The notes: generated from the sequence alone by a model not told the origin. Shown: positions 1 through 8,496, counted from the stretch's first letter. The stretch is 28,442 bases of DNA from an uncultured Steroidobacter sp. (GCF_937958065.1 NZ_CALFXI010000078.1:1-28442), one strand, 5' to 3'. Numbers and translations are program-made.

Positions 1-78
1 CATGAAGCAGGATCATGTCGCTCTAGCCTTCTTCGCCGACAGCGCTACGATAGCTGCTCGTCCACCCGGGAGCCTGCC

Positions 79-813
79 ATGAACTCTGGTATCGACGCAG
101 ATCGGCGGTTGTTGATCAAGCTCGCGGCCGCAGCGGCCGCCGTGGGATCGGGAGCCTTGCCTGCCCGAGCGGCGACAACGACCAGTACGCGCATTGGTGT
201 TATCGGCTCGGGCAACGTCGGCAGCGCCATTGGCCGCAGCTGGATCAAGAGCGGACACGAAGTGATGTTCTCTTCACGCAACCTGGATCACGACAAGGCG
301 CTCGCATCCAAGCTCGGCGCGAAAGCGCGAGCTGGTTCGCCAGCCGAAGCCGCCGCGTTCGGCGAGGCGGTGCTGATCGCGGTTCCGTATGGTTCGCTGG
401 CGGAACTAGGCAAGAGCCTCGGCTCGGCGCTCAAAGGAAAAGTCGTCATCGACGCCTGCAATCCCTTCCCGGCGCGCGACGGGGAGATCGCCACCCGCGC
501 CCGCGAACGAGGCGCCGGCATCACCTCCGCCGAGCTGCTCCCAGGCGCCCGCATCGTTCGCGCTTTCAATGCGATTGGCGCGGCGCGCATGGGCAGTGCA
601 ATCGACTCGCCAGGCAAAGTTGGAATGCCCATCGCCGGCGATGATGAGCAAGCCATTGCGCTGGCCTCGCGCCTGATTCGTGACGTCGGCTACGACCCCG
701 TGCTCATAGGCGGACTGGAGATGGGCAAGTATCTCATGCCGGGAACGCCGCTCGCCGGTGAGCACACGCCAGATGAAATTCGTGACATCGCCGCGAAGCT
801 GAAAGCGCAGTAG
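79..813 (+). CDS. Exported NADPH-dependent F420 reductase-like NAD(P)-binding protein
   Basis: A 244-residue Rossmann-fold protein. Residues 41-48 carry the dinucleotide loop GxGxxG (seen as GSGNVG), and SSRN at 65-68 ends beta-2, the position where NADP-specific F420-dependent NADP reductases and their relatives bind the 2'-phosphate. The first 30 residues have an Arg-Arg pair (9-10), a long Ala-rich hydrophobic stretch and an ALPARA cleavage-like site, so a Tat leader is likely; Tat would let a folded, cofactor-loaded protein be exported. A GGGAG ribosome site at 68-72 sits six bases before the ATG. Members of this family often act on hydride transfer between NADP(H) and a second cofactor, but the substrate here cannot be told. 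The gene is followed by aquaporin Z on the same strand with about 90 bp between, so co-transcription is possible. Family assignment is fairly sure, function is not. Confidence 0.85.
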   Translation: MNSGIDADRRLLIKLAAAAAAVGSGALPARAATTTSTRIGVIGSGNVGSAIGRSWIKSGHEVMFSSRNLDHDKALASKLGAKARAGSPAEAAAFGEAVLIAVPYGSLAELGKSLGSALKGKVVIDACNPFPARDGEIATRARERGAGITSAELLPGARIVRAFNAIGAARMGSAIDSPGKVGMPIAGDDEQAIALASRLIRDVGYDPVLIGGLEMGKYLMPGTPLAGEHTPDEIRDIAAKLKAQ

Positions 814-905
814 CTTGCCCTCATTGCGGCTGGCTTTCCGGCTCGCATGGGCGCAAAGTGCGCGTTTGTTACGATCACACTAATAACAATCGGGAGTCAC
901 CGCGC

Positions 906-1631
906 ATGCTTGCCAAGCTCACGGCGGAGTTCCTCGGCACCTTCTGGCTGGTCCTTGGCGGCTGCGGCAGCGCCGTCCTCGCGGCGGCTTTCCCGGAATT
1001 GGGCATTGGATTCGCCGGCGTGTCGCTCGCTTTCGGTCTGACCGTGCTCACGGGCGCTTATGCGCTCGGCCCGGTCTCGGGCGGTCACTTCAATCCGGCA
1101 GTCACAGTCGGGCTCTGGGCTGGCGGCAGGTTCCCGGCGAGCCAGGTCCTTTCATACATCGTGGCGCAAGTGGCGGGCGGCATCGTCGCGGCGGCAGTGC
1201 TGTATGTCATCGCCTCCGGCGCTCCGGACTTCAGCGTCGCGAACGGCTTCGCCAGCAACGGCTATGGCGAACATTCGCCCGGCGGCTATTCCATGCTGGC
1301 GAGCGCGGTCAGCGAAATAGTGATGACCTTCATGTTCCTGATCGTCATCCTCGGCGCCACTCATCAACGCGCGCCGGTCGGATTCGCGGGCATCGCCATC
1401 GGCCTGGCATTGACGCTCATTCACCTCATCAGCATTCCGGTCACCAACACTTCGGTGAATCCGGCGCGCAGCACCGGCCCTGCCGTGTTCGTAGGGGACT
1501 GGGCGCTGGGCCAGCTGTGGTTTTTCTGGGTGATGCCCCTGATCGGTGCCGCGCTCGCGGGCATCGTTTACAAGACGGTGTTCGAAGCCGAGGAAGTCGT
1601 CCAGCCGCCGATTACCGGTCGCCCCACCTAG
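906..1631 (+). CDS. aqpZ: Aquaporin Z, water channel
   Basis: Six-helix inner-membrane channel of 241 residues, close to the 231 of E. coli AqpZ. The two pore-lining NPA boxes are at residues 63-65 (NPAVT) and 185-187 (NPARS). The selectivity-filter residues expected for a water-selective channel are present: Phe43, His173 and Arg188. This argues for AqpZ rather than a glycerol facilitator. An in-frame ATG at 858 would add 16 polar residues; the start at 906 is preferred because a GGGAG site (892-896) precedes it by nine bases and the protein then begins MLAKLTAEF, as the family does. It passively moves water across the inner membrane in osmotic adaptation. The gene runs convergently into the outer-membrane protein gene with only nine bases between the stops. 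Confidence 0.95.
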   Translation: MLAKLTAEFLGTFWLVLGGCGSAVLAAAFPELGIGFAGVSLAFGLTVLTGAYALGPVSGGHFNPAVTVGLWAGGRFPASQVLSYIVAQVAGGIVAAAVLYVIASGAPDFSVANGFASNGYGEHSPGGYSMLASAVSEIVMTFMFLIVILGATHQRAPVGFAGIAIGLALTLIHLISIPVTNTSVNPARSTGPAVFVGDWALGQLWFFWVMPLIGAALAGIVYKTVFEAEEVVQPPITGRPT

Positions 1632-1640
1632 CGGCGCTCG

Positions 1641-2243
1641 TTACATGCTGAAGCGATACAAGGTGCCGACGGTCCACAGGTGCACCGGCTCACCCGCCAC
1701 GTCATAACGGGTCCAGCCCAACGTGGCGCTGAGCTCTTCGAAGAACGCGACCTCCATGCCGGCGCCGAAGAAAACATCCGAGCCGCGCCGGGACAAGCCA
1801 ATCTCCTCGCCCTGCAAGCTCGTCGTGTGAGTGCGCGACCGCCAGTAATACTTGCCGCCGCGTAACTCCATCGCGACCCGCTCGCTGAGCGGGACTTTCA
1901 ACTGCATGCCGAGATCGGTGCCGCGGATTCTTTGCGTAGTGTGGTTATCGGAATACTCGCCGAGATCGGTGTAACCGAGGTGAACGGCCAGATAATCGGT
2001 GAATCGATAGCCGGTGAACACTCGCCAGCCAGGACGGCTCTTGTCGCCAAACGTGACCGACGCATCGTAACTGAGCGTGCTCAATTCGCCCGTCAGTGGG
2101 GTGGAATCGCCCTTGCCCTGCGCCAGGCCAACCTGCGTCCCGAACGACCAGCGAGAAGCAACGTCGTCCGCCGACGCGGTTGCCGCCGCCACGCAAGCCA
2201 GCGGAATCAGCAATGTATGACATAGCGTTCGCATCGCAGGCAC
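1641..2243 (-). CDS. OmpA-like outer-membrane beta-barrel protein
   Basis: A 200-residue exported protein with a signal peptide (MRTLCHTLL start, cleavage near ATASA-DD) followed by alternating hydrophobic/polar strands rich in aromatic residues, such as WRVFTGYRF and LAVHLGYTDLGEY, and a C-terminal strand ending near Phe-Ser-Met. This is the pattern of a small eight-stranded barrel of the OmpA/OmpW-like group without the periplasmic peptidoglycan-binding domain. The frame starts with GTG at 2243 behind a GAGG site; an ATG four codons later (2234) behind AGGTGG is an equally good start and gives the cleaner signal peptide. It probably sits in the outer membrane; no specific role can be read from the sequence. 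Confidence 0.8.
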   Translation of the reverse strand: MPAMRTLCHTLLIPLACVAAATASADDVASRWSFGTQVGLAQGKGDSTPLTGELSTLSYDASVTFGDKSRPGWRVFTGYRFTDYLAVHLGYTDLGEYSDNHTTQRIRGTDLGMQLKVPLSERVAMELRGGKYYWRSRTHTTSLQGEEIGLSRRGSDVFFGAGMEVAFFEELSATLGWTRYDVAGEPVHLWTVGTLYRFSM

Positions 2244-2411
2244 GCCACCTACCTCTTTGATTCGCCGGCAATTTCTCGGAAGCCGCCGGCAAAAGCAAGA
2301 ATTGCCTCTATCCCATCGTCCTGGGCCCGGCGCAAGATATCACCGCAGCGCGCCTCCCGCACGCATGGATCCGCGCCCATCCTCAGCCTCGTCGCAACGT
2401 GCGACTCAATA

Positions 2412-2873
2412 TCAGGATCGGCTCTTCCAAGCTTCGTAAAGATCCATACGCGACTCCAGGCGCACCGGGCGGTAGGTGATCTTCATGGATTGCTCCGGAA
2501 AGGGCTTGGCCAGGTCGGCATAGATCGCCGCCGTGGACAGGCCGTAAGGCGCACCGTCCTCGTTGGAATATGCATACGTGATCTCGGTGATGCCGGCCAG
2601 GCGCATGGCGGCCATGCACATCGGGCAGGGATGGCCGCTCGCGAACACTGCACAGCCGGCAAGGTTGGGCGAGCCGAGCTTCTGACTGGCAGCGCGGATC
2701 GCCAGCAATTCGGCGTGCGCAGTGGGATCGTTGGTACCGATGACGTCGTTCACGCCGGTCGCCAGGATCTCGCCATTCTTCACGACGACCGCACCGAAGG
2801 GCCGGGCCCCGCGCTCGAGGTTCGCATATGCGAGCTCGATCGCCGCACGCAGGAAATGGTCTGAAGTACTCAT
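2412..2873 (-). CDS. Nucleoside deaminase (guanine deaminase / CMP-dCMP deaminase family)
   Basis: A 153-residue cytosolic zinc enzyme of the cytidine-deaminase-like fold. The zinc and catalytic motif His-Ala-Glu is at 53-55, and the second zinc motif PCPMC is at 82-86, so all three zinc ligands and the proton-shuttle Glu are intact. Length and motif spacing resemble the small guanine deaminase GuaD of Bacillus (about 156 residues) and not tRNA adenosine deaminase TadA, although substrate choice cannot be proven by eye. It would hydrolyse an exocyclic amino group of a base or nucleoside, releasing ammonia. The start is secure: an AGGAGG ribosome site lies seven bases upstream of the ATG. The following gene upstream is a GNAT acetyltransferase on the same strand, 87 bp away. 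Confidence 0.9.
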   Translation of the reverse strand: MSTSDHFLRAAIELAYANLERGARPFGAVVVKNGEILATGVNDVIGTNDPTAHAELLAIRAASQKLGSPNLAGCAVFASGHPCPMCMAAMRLAGITEITYAYSNEDGAPYGLSTAAIYADLAKPFPEQSMKITYRPVRLESRMDLYEAWKSRS

Positions 2874-2960
2874 GGCCGCGCCTCCTGATGATCGACGCGA
2901 TTGTATGCGCTTCTGCGTCTCAGGCCGTACGCGGCGTCCGACGAAGCACTCGGGCGAGCC

Positions 2961-3452
2961 TCATAGCAGAAGAGCCATCGCATACGCATCGTGATAACGA
3001 CCATCGATTTGCATCGCCCGGCGCTGGACTCCTTCGAGAACGAAGCCAAATCGTTCGTACAGCACTTTAGCGTTGCTGTTATCGGTGCGGACTGTGAGCT
3101 CGATACGCGTGATGCCCTTGGCTCGCGCCTTCGTTATCGCCGCCTGCATCAGCAGCGGGCCGAGTCCCTTATGGCGTGCCTCGGGGACCAGACCAATGCC
3201 GAGCTGGCCGACGTGGGCGCGTACTTCGCCATGCGTGGGCAGCACGTCGCACCAACCAACGACAGTTGCATCATCCACGGCGACGAAATGAGAGCTGTCG
3301 TTGGCGATGATGTCACTATAAAAGCTCATCGCCGCATCGAGCGGCGGCGCCTGGGTGAATACCAGGAAGCGTTTCTCCCGAGCAACGATGTCCAAAGCTC
3401 GGTGCAGCCCGACGAAGTGGACTGGCGCCAGGGGTAAGATCGAGTAGCTCAT
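2961..3452 (-). CDS. GNAT family N-acetyltransferase
   Basis: A 163-residue acetyltransferase of the GCN5-related fold. The acetyl-CoA pyrophosphate-binding motif is visible as RHKGLG, within the stretch GLVPEARHKGLGPLLMQAA, followed by the beta-4/alpha-4 region with LTVRTDNSNAKVLYERFGF, typical of the RimI/RimL-like and YhhY-like groups. It transfers an acetyl group from acetyl-CoA to an amine, on a small molecule or protein that cannot be identified here. The frame stays open upstream to 3530, but that stretch overlaps a decayed HD-domain gene in another frame, so the ATG at 3452 (MSYSILPL) is chosen as start, with a GGCGGA-type site just upstream. Confidence 0.85.
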   Translation of the reverse strand: MSYSILPLAPVHFVGLHRALDIVAREKRFLVFTQAPPLDAAMSFYSDIIANDSSHFVAVDDATVVGWCDVLPTHGEVRAHVGQLGIGLVPEARHKGLGPLLMQAAITKARAKGITRIELTVRTDNSNAKVLYERFGFVLEGVQRRAMQIDGRYHDAYAMALLL

Positions 3453-3465
3453 TGGTCCGCCATCG

Positions 3466-3658
3466 ATGGCCTTCGCAAAAGGCGTCATGAAACCATAATG
3501 CCAGCTCAACGTCCGCCGGCTCGTGAGCAAACCGGAGCGACGTCGATTTCGTGCAGGCGAGCATCGATGCGCGCCCGTGTGTGGCAGGGCCGATGCTTCC
3601 GTGAGTCGGCATTCAGCAGCTGATCACACCATTCGTTGGATTCGGGCAACGCGAAGAT
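3466..3658 (-). pseudogene. Remnant of an HD-superfamily metal-dependent phosphohydrolase
   Basis: Two frames together spell the N-terminal part of a small predicted HD phosphohydrolase (COG4339-like). From about 3658 down, one frame reads a WCDQLLNADS stretch and then HTRARIDARLHEID, matching the family's Y-H-T...H-I...A-x-L pattern. Near 3540 the sense moves to another frame, which gives FAHEPADVELALWFHDAF (to about 3469) and includes the His-Asp metal pair. The expected downstream DNE-x-R-S motif and the rest of the fold are absent; the frame runs directly into the start of the acetyltransferase gene. The stretch is therefore both frameshifted and truncated. Motif recognition is from memory of the family and no alignment was run. 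Confidence 0.6.
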
Positions 3659-3875
3659 TCACTTCAGACGACTGCACCTGTCCTGGTCCGAGCCGGAACA
3701 ATGCCCCTCTTCGGTCGCGACCCGAGTGCTGAGCTTTTCCCTGATTCTGTCAGATGGAGCACTCGATGGCTCCGCTAACAGAGTATCTTTGCTGCAAAGC
3801 GACTAAAGATCGCTGATCAGCACCTTCGGACTTCCAACAAGCGCGTGGCCAACGCGTCAGGGCGGAACAAGAACA

Positions 3876-5891
3876 ATGACAACCCTCGTCCAGCCGCGGG
3901 TCGCGCTCGCGATTGCCACTTTGCGGTCCATGCGGTGGCCCATCGGCCGACTCGGACCTTACTCGTGCGTGCTCGGCTTCGTATTGATCGGTTCGGCTTC
4001 GCTCGCGCTGTCGCGAGCCGTGCTGATCGGCTGGCAATGGGAACGAGTCGATGTGACAGATTCCCTGTGGAGCATGCTCCTGCAAGGACTGCGCAGCGAC
4101 CTGATCACGCTCGGCCTGTTCTCGGCACCGATCGTCCTGTTGCTGCCCTTGATGGTGATCGTGAACCGGCTGAACTGGTGGGCTCGCGTCGCCAGCGCCT
4201 GGTTGAGCATCAGCCTGATCGCGATCCTGTTGCTGGAATTCGCGACTCCACAGTTCTTATACGAATACGACAGCCGCCCGAATCGACTGTTCATCGAGTA
4301 CCTGGTTTATCCGCGCGAAGTCTCCGCCATGCTGTGGACGGGTTATCGCGGCACATTGGCTCTGGTGGCGGTGGGCCTGGCCGCGGCGGGCTGGTTGACC
4401 ATTCGTCACTTCAATAAATACGGGGAGCGCAGCGATCGCTGGAGCACTCGGACCATCCTGCTGGTATGGCCCGTCGTGGTGATCGTCCTGTTCGTGATGA
4501 TCCGCTCCAGTTTTCAACATCGGCCCGCCAATCTCGCGAGCTTCGCATTCTGCGACGACGCCATGGTCAACAGCCTGGTGGCCAACTCCGCCTACTCCGT
4601 GCTCTCCGCGATCTGGGGACTGAAGAACGAAGCCCAAAGCGAGATCTACGGACAGATGCCGGCGCAGGAAATCGTCTCGCGCGTACGCAACGGCATGGCC
4701 GCAGACATGAGAAGCTTCACCTCCGACCAGTTCCCGACGTTGCACAAACAGATCGCGAGCGTGCGTCGCGCACGACCGCTCAATCTCGTGATCGTGCTCG
4801 AAGAAAGCCTGGGCGCGGGTTTCGTGGAGCGGCTCGGCGGAATACCGATCACCCCGCATCTGAGCGGCCTGGCCGATCGAGGCATCTGGTTCGAGCAACT
4901 CTATGCCACTGGCACCCGCTCGGTGCGAGGCATCGAAGCGGTGATCGCTGGATTCCCGCCCACGCCGGCACTCAGCGTCGTCAAGCTCGATAAGTCGCAA
5001 CGCGATTTCGAGACCCTGGCGTCGGTCCTGCGTCGCGCCGGCTATCGCAACGAGTTCGTCTATGGCGGCGAATCGCACTTCGACAACATGCGGGGCTTCT
5101 TCCTCGGCAACGGCTTTCACGACGTCGTCGATCGCGAAGATATCGTCTCGCCCAAGTTCGTCGGCAGTTGGGGCGCCTCGGATGAAGATCTGTTCGACAA
5201 GGCGCACGAACGCCTGCTGTCGCTGCACGAGTCGCGGCAACCCTACTTCCTGCTGGTGTTCTCCTCGAGCAATCATACGCCGTTCGAATTTCCGGACGGT
5301 CGCATCGAGCTGTACGAGCAGCCCAAACAGACCGTGCACAACGCCGTGAAATATGCCGATCATGCGCTCGGCGGATTCCTGAAACAGGCGCGCGCCAGCA
5401 AATATTGGGCGGATACCCTGTTCCTGGTCGTGGCGGACCACGACACGCGCGTCTATGGCGACGAGCTGGTGCCGGTCAACAAGTTTCATATCCCGGGCGT
5501 GATTCTCGGCGCGGATACGCAGCCCCGGCGCATCGAGTCCGTCGTGAGCCAGATCGATCTTGCGCCGACGCTGTTATCGCTCATGGGCGTCGACAGCGAA
5601 CATCCCTTCCCCGGCCGCGACCTCACCCGGACGCTCGCCGAGTTCGGCAATCAGCCACCGCTGCCTGCGCCGCGCGCCATGATGCAATTCGATCAGAACT
5701 TCGCCTGGCTGCAGGACAACCGGGTCACCGTGCTGGTGCCCGACGGCGACGTTCGATATTTCAGCTACGATCGACGCGCCAGGTCGCTGCAGCCCGCGCC
5801 GCCGCAGGGCCCCGAAGTGGCGCGCAATGCGCTGGCGAACGTGCTGATGCCGGCCTGGCTGTATCGAGACCGGCTGTATCGGATCAAGTGA
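3876..5891 (+). CDS. LTA synthase-family membrane sulfatase / phosphoglycerol transferase
   Basis: A 671-residue inner-membrane protein. Five hydrophobic segments fill the N-terminal third (about residues 28-50, 76-97, 105-122, 158-176 and 193-210), followed by a periplasmic alkaline-phosphatase-fold domain (about 300-600). The domain shows the expected active site of LtaS-type enzymes: Glu309/310 (metal), TGTRSVRG with Thr347 as probable nucleophile, His467 in SSNHTPF, and the metal-binding ADHD at 520-523. Gram-positive relatives polymerise glycerol-phosphate from phosphatidylglycerol; proteobacterial relatives add phosphoglycerol or phosphoethanolamine to periplasmic glucans or other surface glycans. 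The latter is more likely here, since there are no teichoic-acid genes nearby, but this is inference. The start ATG at 3876 has a GGGCGGA-like site upstream; a second ATG at 3930 is possible. The gene ends two bases before the convergent DUF1345 gene. Confidence 0.88.
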   Translation: MTTLVQPRVALAIATLRSMRWPIGRLGPYSCVLGFVLIGSASLALSRAVLIGWQWERVDVTDSLWSMLLQGLRSDLITLGLFSAPIVLLLPLMVIVNRLNWWARVASAWLSISLIAILLLEFATPQFLYEYDSRPNRLFIEYLVYPREVSAMLWTGYRGTLALVAVGLAAAGWLTIRHFNKYGERSDRWSTRTILLVWPVVVIVLFVMIRSSFQHRPANLASFAFCDDAMVNSLVANSAYSVLSAIWGLKNEAQSEIYGQMPAQEIVSRVRNGMAADMRSFTSDQFPTLHKQIASVRRARPLNLVIVLEESLGAGFVERLGGIPITPHLSGLADRGIWFEQLYATGTRSVRGIEAVIAGFPPTPALSVVKLDKSQRDFETLASVLRRAGYRNEFVYGGESHFDNMRGFFLGNGFHDVVDREDIVSPKFVGSWGASDEDLFDKAHERLLSLHESRQPYFLLVFSSSNHTPFEFPDGRIELYEQPKQTVHNAVKYADHALGGFLKQARASKYWADTLFLVVADHDTRVYGDELVPVNKFHIPGVILGADTQPRRIESVVSQIDLAPTLLSLMGVDSEHPFPGRDLTRTLAEFGNQPPLPAPRAMMQFDQNFAWLQDNRVTVLVPDGDVRYFSYDRRARSLQPAPPQGPEVARNALANVLMPAWLYRDRLYRIK

Positions 5892-5893
5892 CG

Positions 5894-6542
5894 TTAGAGA
5901 CTGCCGATCAGCCCGGCCGTGACATTGATCGCAAAGCCCAGGATGGACACGTTGAAGAAGAACGACAGCACGCTGTGCGCGATCACTACCTTGCGGATGG
6001 CGCCGGGCAGGGTCGAGACATCCGCCGTCTGACAGGCCGCCGCGATCGTGAATGAAAAGTACGCGAAGTCCCAGAACGCCGGCGTTTGCGTATCGGGGAA
6101 ACGCAGCGGACGGGCGTCCGGTGCGGTGCTGTAGAACATGTCCGCGTAGTGCATGGTGAACATGGTGGGAATCAGCATCCATGCATTGATCACGGTGAGT
6201 GCGGCCAGGGCGATGCGCAGGGATCGTTCCGTCTGGCTGACCTGATCGAGCATGGCGAGAAAGGCCACGATGGAGACCATCGCCAGGATGGCTGCCAGGA
6301 TGCTGATGAATCAGGATCACCGGCGCCGTCTCGTCCTCGTCCTGGTAACGTTTGCTGATCTGCGCGGCGCTCATGCTGGTCATCAACCGGAATGCCAGGA
6401 TCAGGAACAGCAGCACACCGACATTCCAGCTCACCAGCACACGGCTGAGCGTTGCCCACTGGGCTGGCAGCAGAAAGAACAGGACGACGGCCACGCCGGT
6501 GGCGATCAGCAACCGCAAGTGACGAGAGACGAGTTTTCTCAT
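5894..6542 (-). pseudogene. DUF1345 family membrane protein, broken by one extra base
   Basis: Two overlapping frames together give one protein of about 215 residues that follows the DUF1345 pattern. The N-terminal half (ATG at 6542, MRKLVSRHLRLL) holds two membrane helices and the conserved region after them with QDEDETAP. The second half, in another frame, holds HYADMFYS, the LRFPDTQTPAFWDFAYFSF block and the last helices. The frames join if one T is removed from the TT at about 6309-6310: the code then reads VILI-ISILAAILAM without a break. Total length of 649 bp is one more than a multiple of three, as expected for a single insertion. Whether this is a real mutation or a sequence error cannot be told. 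DUF1345 proteins are inner-membrane proteins of unknown function. Confidence 0.8.
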
Positions 6543-6656
6543 TTGACGAGCGGCCTGCTGGCCTGGAGGGTGGCGACTTTCGCGCAGCGTACGTTTAGAG
6601 TAAAGGCACGGACAACTACAACGACGCACGACAGCACGGAAAAGGCAGGGACAAAG

Positions 6657-7127
6657 ATGCCCAAAGTGACAGCCGCCGGGGTGATCAGCGTGATGCTCTT
6701 GCTCGCCTCGTCGACGTGGGCGAGCGATGCGCCTTGCACGTCGGCCGACGCCACGACCGAGAGCGCGAACATCTGCATCTATAACGTCGGTAAGAAGCCC
6801 GCGTTCGTCTCCCTCAACGTAGTCGTGAACGGCGCGGTGCAAGGCAAGCTGGTGAACAAGCGCCCTTGGCTATTGGTCAGCGTTCGTCCCGGCACCAACC
6901 TCGTGGGCATCGATTTCGGTAGTGCGCCGCACGTGCGACGCAAGGTCGAGACGGTCGCAGGGCAAGTGACGTACCTGCGCTATGTGTCGACGACCAGCAT
7001 GAAAGCCGGCTTCTTCGACATGACGACCGAAGCGCAGTCGCTGTTACAGGAGGTGACCGCAAGCGATGCGCTTGCCGATTTCAACCAGCTGCCCGGCAAG
7101 CGAGGCGCCAGGCGCAGCCGGAGTTGA
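6657..7127 (+). CDS. Exported DUF2846-like protein
   Basis: A 156-residue exported protein. The N-terminus MPKVTAAGVISVMLLLASS ending in TWAS-DA is a signal peptide; there is no lipobox cysteine. The rest resembles DUF2846: an IYNVGKKPAF strand, a VVVNGAVQGKL segment, RPWLLVSVRPG, and an AGQVTYLRY strand near the end, which in this family forms a small beta-sandwich with the conserved PG and AGxxYY-like motifs. The frame is open far upstream, but the DNA before 6657 overlaps the divergent DUF1345 gene and lacks protein character, so the ATG at 6657 is used, although no strong ribosome site is seen. Role unknown, probably a periplasmic or envelope-associated protein. It converges with the next gene, seven bases between the stops. 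Confidence 0.7.
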   Translation: MPKVTAAGVISVMLLLASSTWASDAPCTSADATTESANICIYNVGKKPAFVSLNVVVNGAVQGKLVNKRPWLLVSVRPGTNLVGIDFGSAPHVRRKVETVAGQVTYLRYVSTTSMKAGFFDMTTEAQSLLQEVTASDALADFNQLPGKRGARRSRS

Positions 7128-7134
7128 AACTGCG

Positions 7135-7773
7135 CTAGCTCTTCTTGTCCCAGCGCGATCCTTTCAGGGTCACGATCAGGGTGCCGGCATCCACATAGTT
7201 CACCAGCTGCTTGGTGTCGGTGCCGGAAACCCAGTAACCAGTGGCGATATAGGTCGTCTGTGCTCCCATCGAGCTGCGCGATTCGCCGCGTCCCAGTGAC
7301 GCGGGATCGGGATACAGCACCAGGTAACGCTCGTCTGCATTCTCCTGATTGATGAACACATCGATGGACAGCGAGTCGCCGCGGCTCTTGACGTCGGCGA
7401 GACCGAGAGTGCGACGGTGCGCCTTCGTGGCGTCGAGCACATCCACGCGCGGCGCCAGCACCGTGCTTCCAAGCAGGCTGCGGATGTTCACCACGTAAGA
7501 CTCCACGAACGGCGGCAGCTCGACCAGGACGGCGGGCAGACTGATGCCGTCGGCGGTGACCAGGCACTCGCTTTTCTTGCCGAGTGCGAACTTGCCCTTC
7601 TTTTTCTTGACGTGCTCTTCGAGCACGACCGCCTTGAGCTCGGCGCTGCTCGTGGCGCACACGCGCGGCTCTTCCTTCTTGCCAGCAGCATGCGAGACAT
7701 TGCTCGCCAGGCCCGCAGCTATTGCTATTGCCAGTGCCAGGGCGCGAATGATGGGCCGTTCCGATGCCGCCAT
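7135..7773 (-). CDS. Periplasmic protein of unknown function, MalM-like
   Basis: A 212-residue exported protein with signal peptide (hydrophobic core ALALAIAIAAGLAS, cleavage near SHA-AG). The mature part has a Lys-rich patch (KKKKGKF), then PAVLVELPPFVESYVVNI, PRVDVLDATKAHRRTLG and a YLVLYPDPASLGRGES segment. The order of an elp-rich strand, a 'P-x-V-x-V-L-D' strand and a 'YLVLYT/P' strand recalls MalM, the periplasmic protein of the maltose operon, but the likeness is weak and no maltose genes are near. It lies 15 bp behind the lipoprotein gene on the same strand and carries its own GGGGG ribosome site, so the two are probably one transcript and may act together in the envelope. Confidence 0.6.
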   Translation of the reverse strand: MAASERPIIRALALAIAIAAGLASNVSHAAGKKEEPRVCATSSAELKAVVLEEHVKKKKGKFALGKKSECLVTADGISLPAVLVELPPFVESYVVNIRSLLGSTVLAPRVDVLDATKAHRRTLGLADVKSRGDSLSIDVFINQENADERYLVLYPDPASLGRGESRSSMGAQTTYIATGYWVSGTDTKQLVNYVDAGTLIVTLKGSRWDKKS

Positions 7774-7788
7774 GTCATGCCCCCAGGA

Positions 7789-8496
7789 CTATTTGAACTG
7801 TTTGGCCAGTTCGCTGGTAGCCGCCCGCACCGCCTGCTGGATTCCCGCCGTCACCCGCTGCGGGTCGGCCTTCATCGCGTCACGATCCTTGAAGCGGTAT
7901 TCGTCAGACGGCTGTACGACGATCGCCTTGGTGCCAGCCAGCGCGTTGTAATGCACCTGATCCTGGAAGAGCGTCGCACGGTCGCTGAGGCGCACCAGCT
8001 TCGCGGTCATGTGCACCGTTGGGACGTAATCGGTGGTCGCACCGGCCGACATGTAGCCGAAGTACGTGAAAAACACGTCGAGGCAAGCATCCGCATCTGG
8101 CGTCGCCGGGCAGGTGGTCAGGAATTTGGCCTGCTCCTTGGCGGGCCGCTCGCCCGGTGCGCTCTGCAGCGGCAGCGAGATTTCAGAGAACGCCAGGGCC
8201 AGCGAATCCTGCAGGTCCTTGCGATAGTCATAATTGGACTGGGCGAAGATTTCCTGCAGTTCCTTGCTGGCAGCCGCGGCTCGACCCTCTTCGATGGCCG
8301 CGCCGATCAAACCGAAGTTCGCTCCGACCGAGGCGAGAATCCGCACCGCAGGCGCCTTGGGGACGCCCATGGGCGCCAGGCTGATCGACTTAACGTTGCT
8401 TTCCGCTTTGTTGTAAGCCGTGGTCGGTAGAGATTGGCAGGCCGACAACACAAACACGCACGCCAGGAATCCAAGAACCCGAATCACGCGAGCCAT
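7789..8496 (-). CDS. Lipoprotein of unknown function
   Basis: A 235-residue lipoprotein. The N-terminus MARVIRVLGFLACVFVLSAC ends in a clear lipobox (LSAC), so the mature protein starts at the cysteine, followed by QSL rather than Asp, which favours sorting to the outer membrane. The remainder shows VKSISLAPMGVP (an N-terminal strand like that of several proteobacterial envelope lipoproteins), a helix-rich middle and a domain with VHMTAKLVRLSDRATLFQDQVHYN, resembling proteins that report periplasmic state, but I do not recognise a named family. The ATG at 8496 follows a strong GGAGGTGG site by six bases; an upstream ATG at 8517 would place this site inside the gene and is rejected. First gene of a likely two-gene unit. 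Confidence 0.75.
   Translation of the reverse strand: MARVIRVLGFLACVFVLSACQSLPTTAYNKAESNVKSISLAPMGVPKAPAVRILASVGANFGLIGAAIEEGRAAAASKELQEIFAQSNYDYRKDLQDSLALAFSEISLPLQSAPGERPAKEQAKFLTTCPATPDADACLDVFFTYFGYMSAGATTDYVPTVHMTAKLVRLSDRATLFQDQVHYNALAGTKAIVVQPSDEYRFKDRDAMKADPQRVTAGIQQAVRAATSELAKQFK

Noticed and set aside
4257..5489. 410-codon open frame antisense to the LTA-synthase-like gene
   Set aside because: It has no family likeness, no ribosome site and a skewed residue mix (many Arg, Val, His, Gln) typical of the reverse strand of GC-rich genes.
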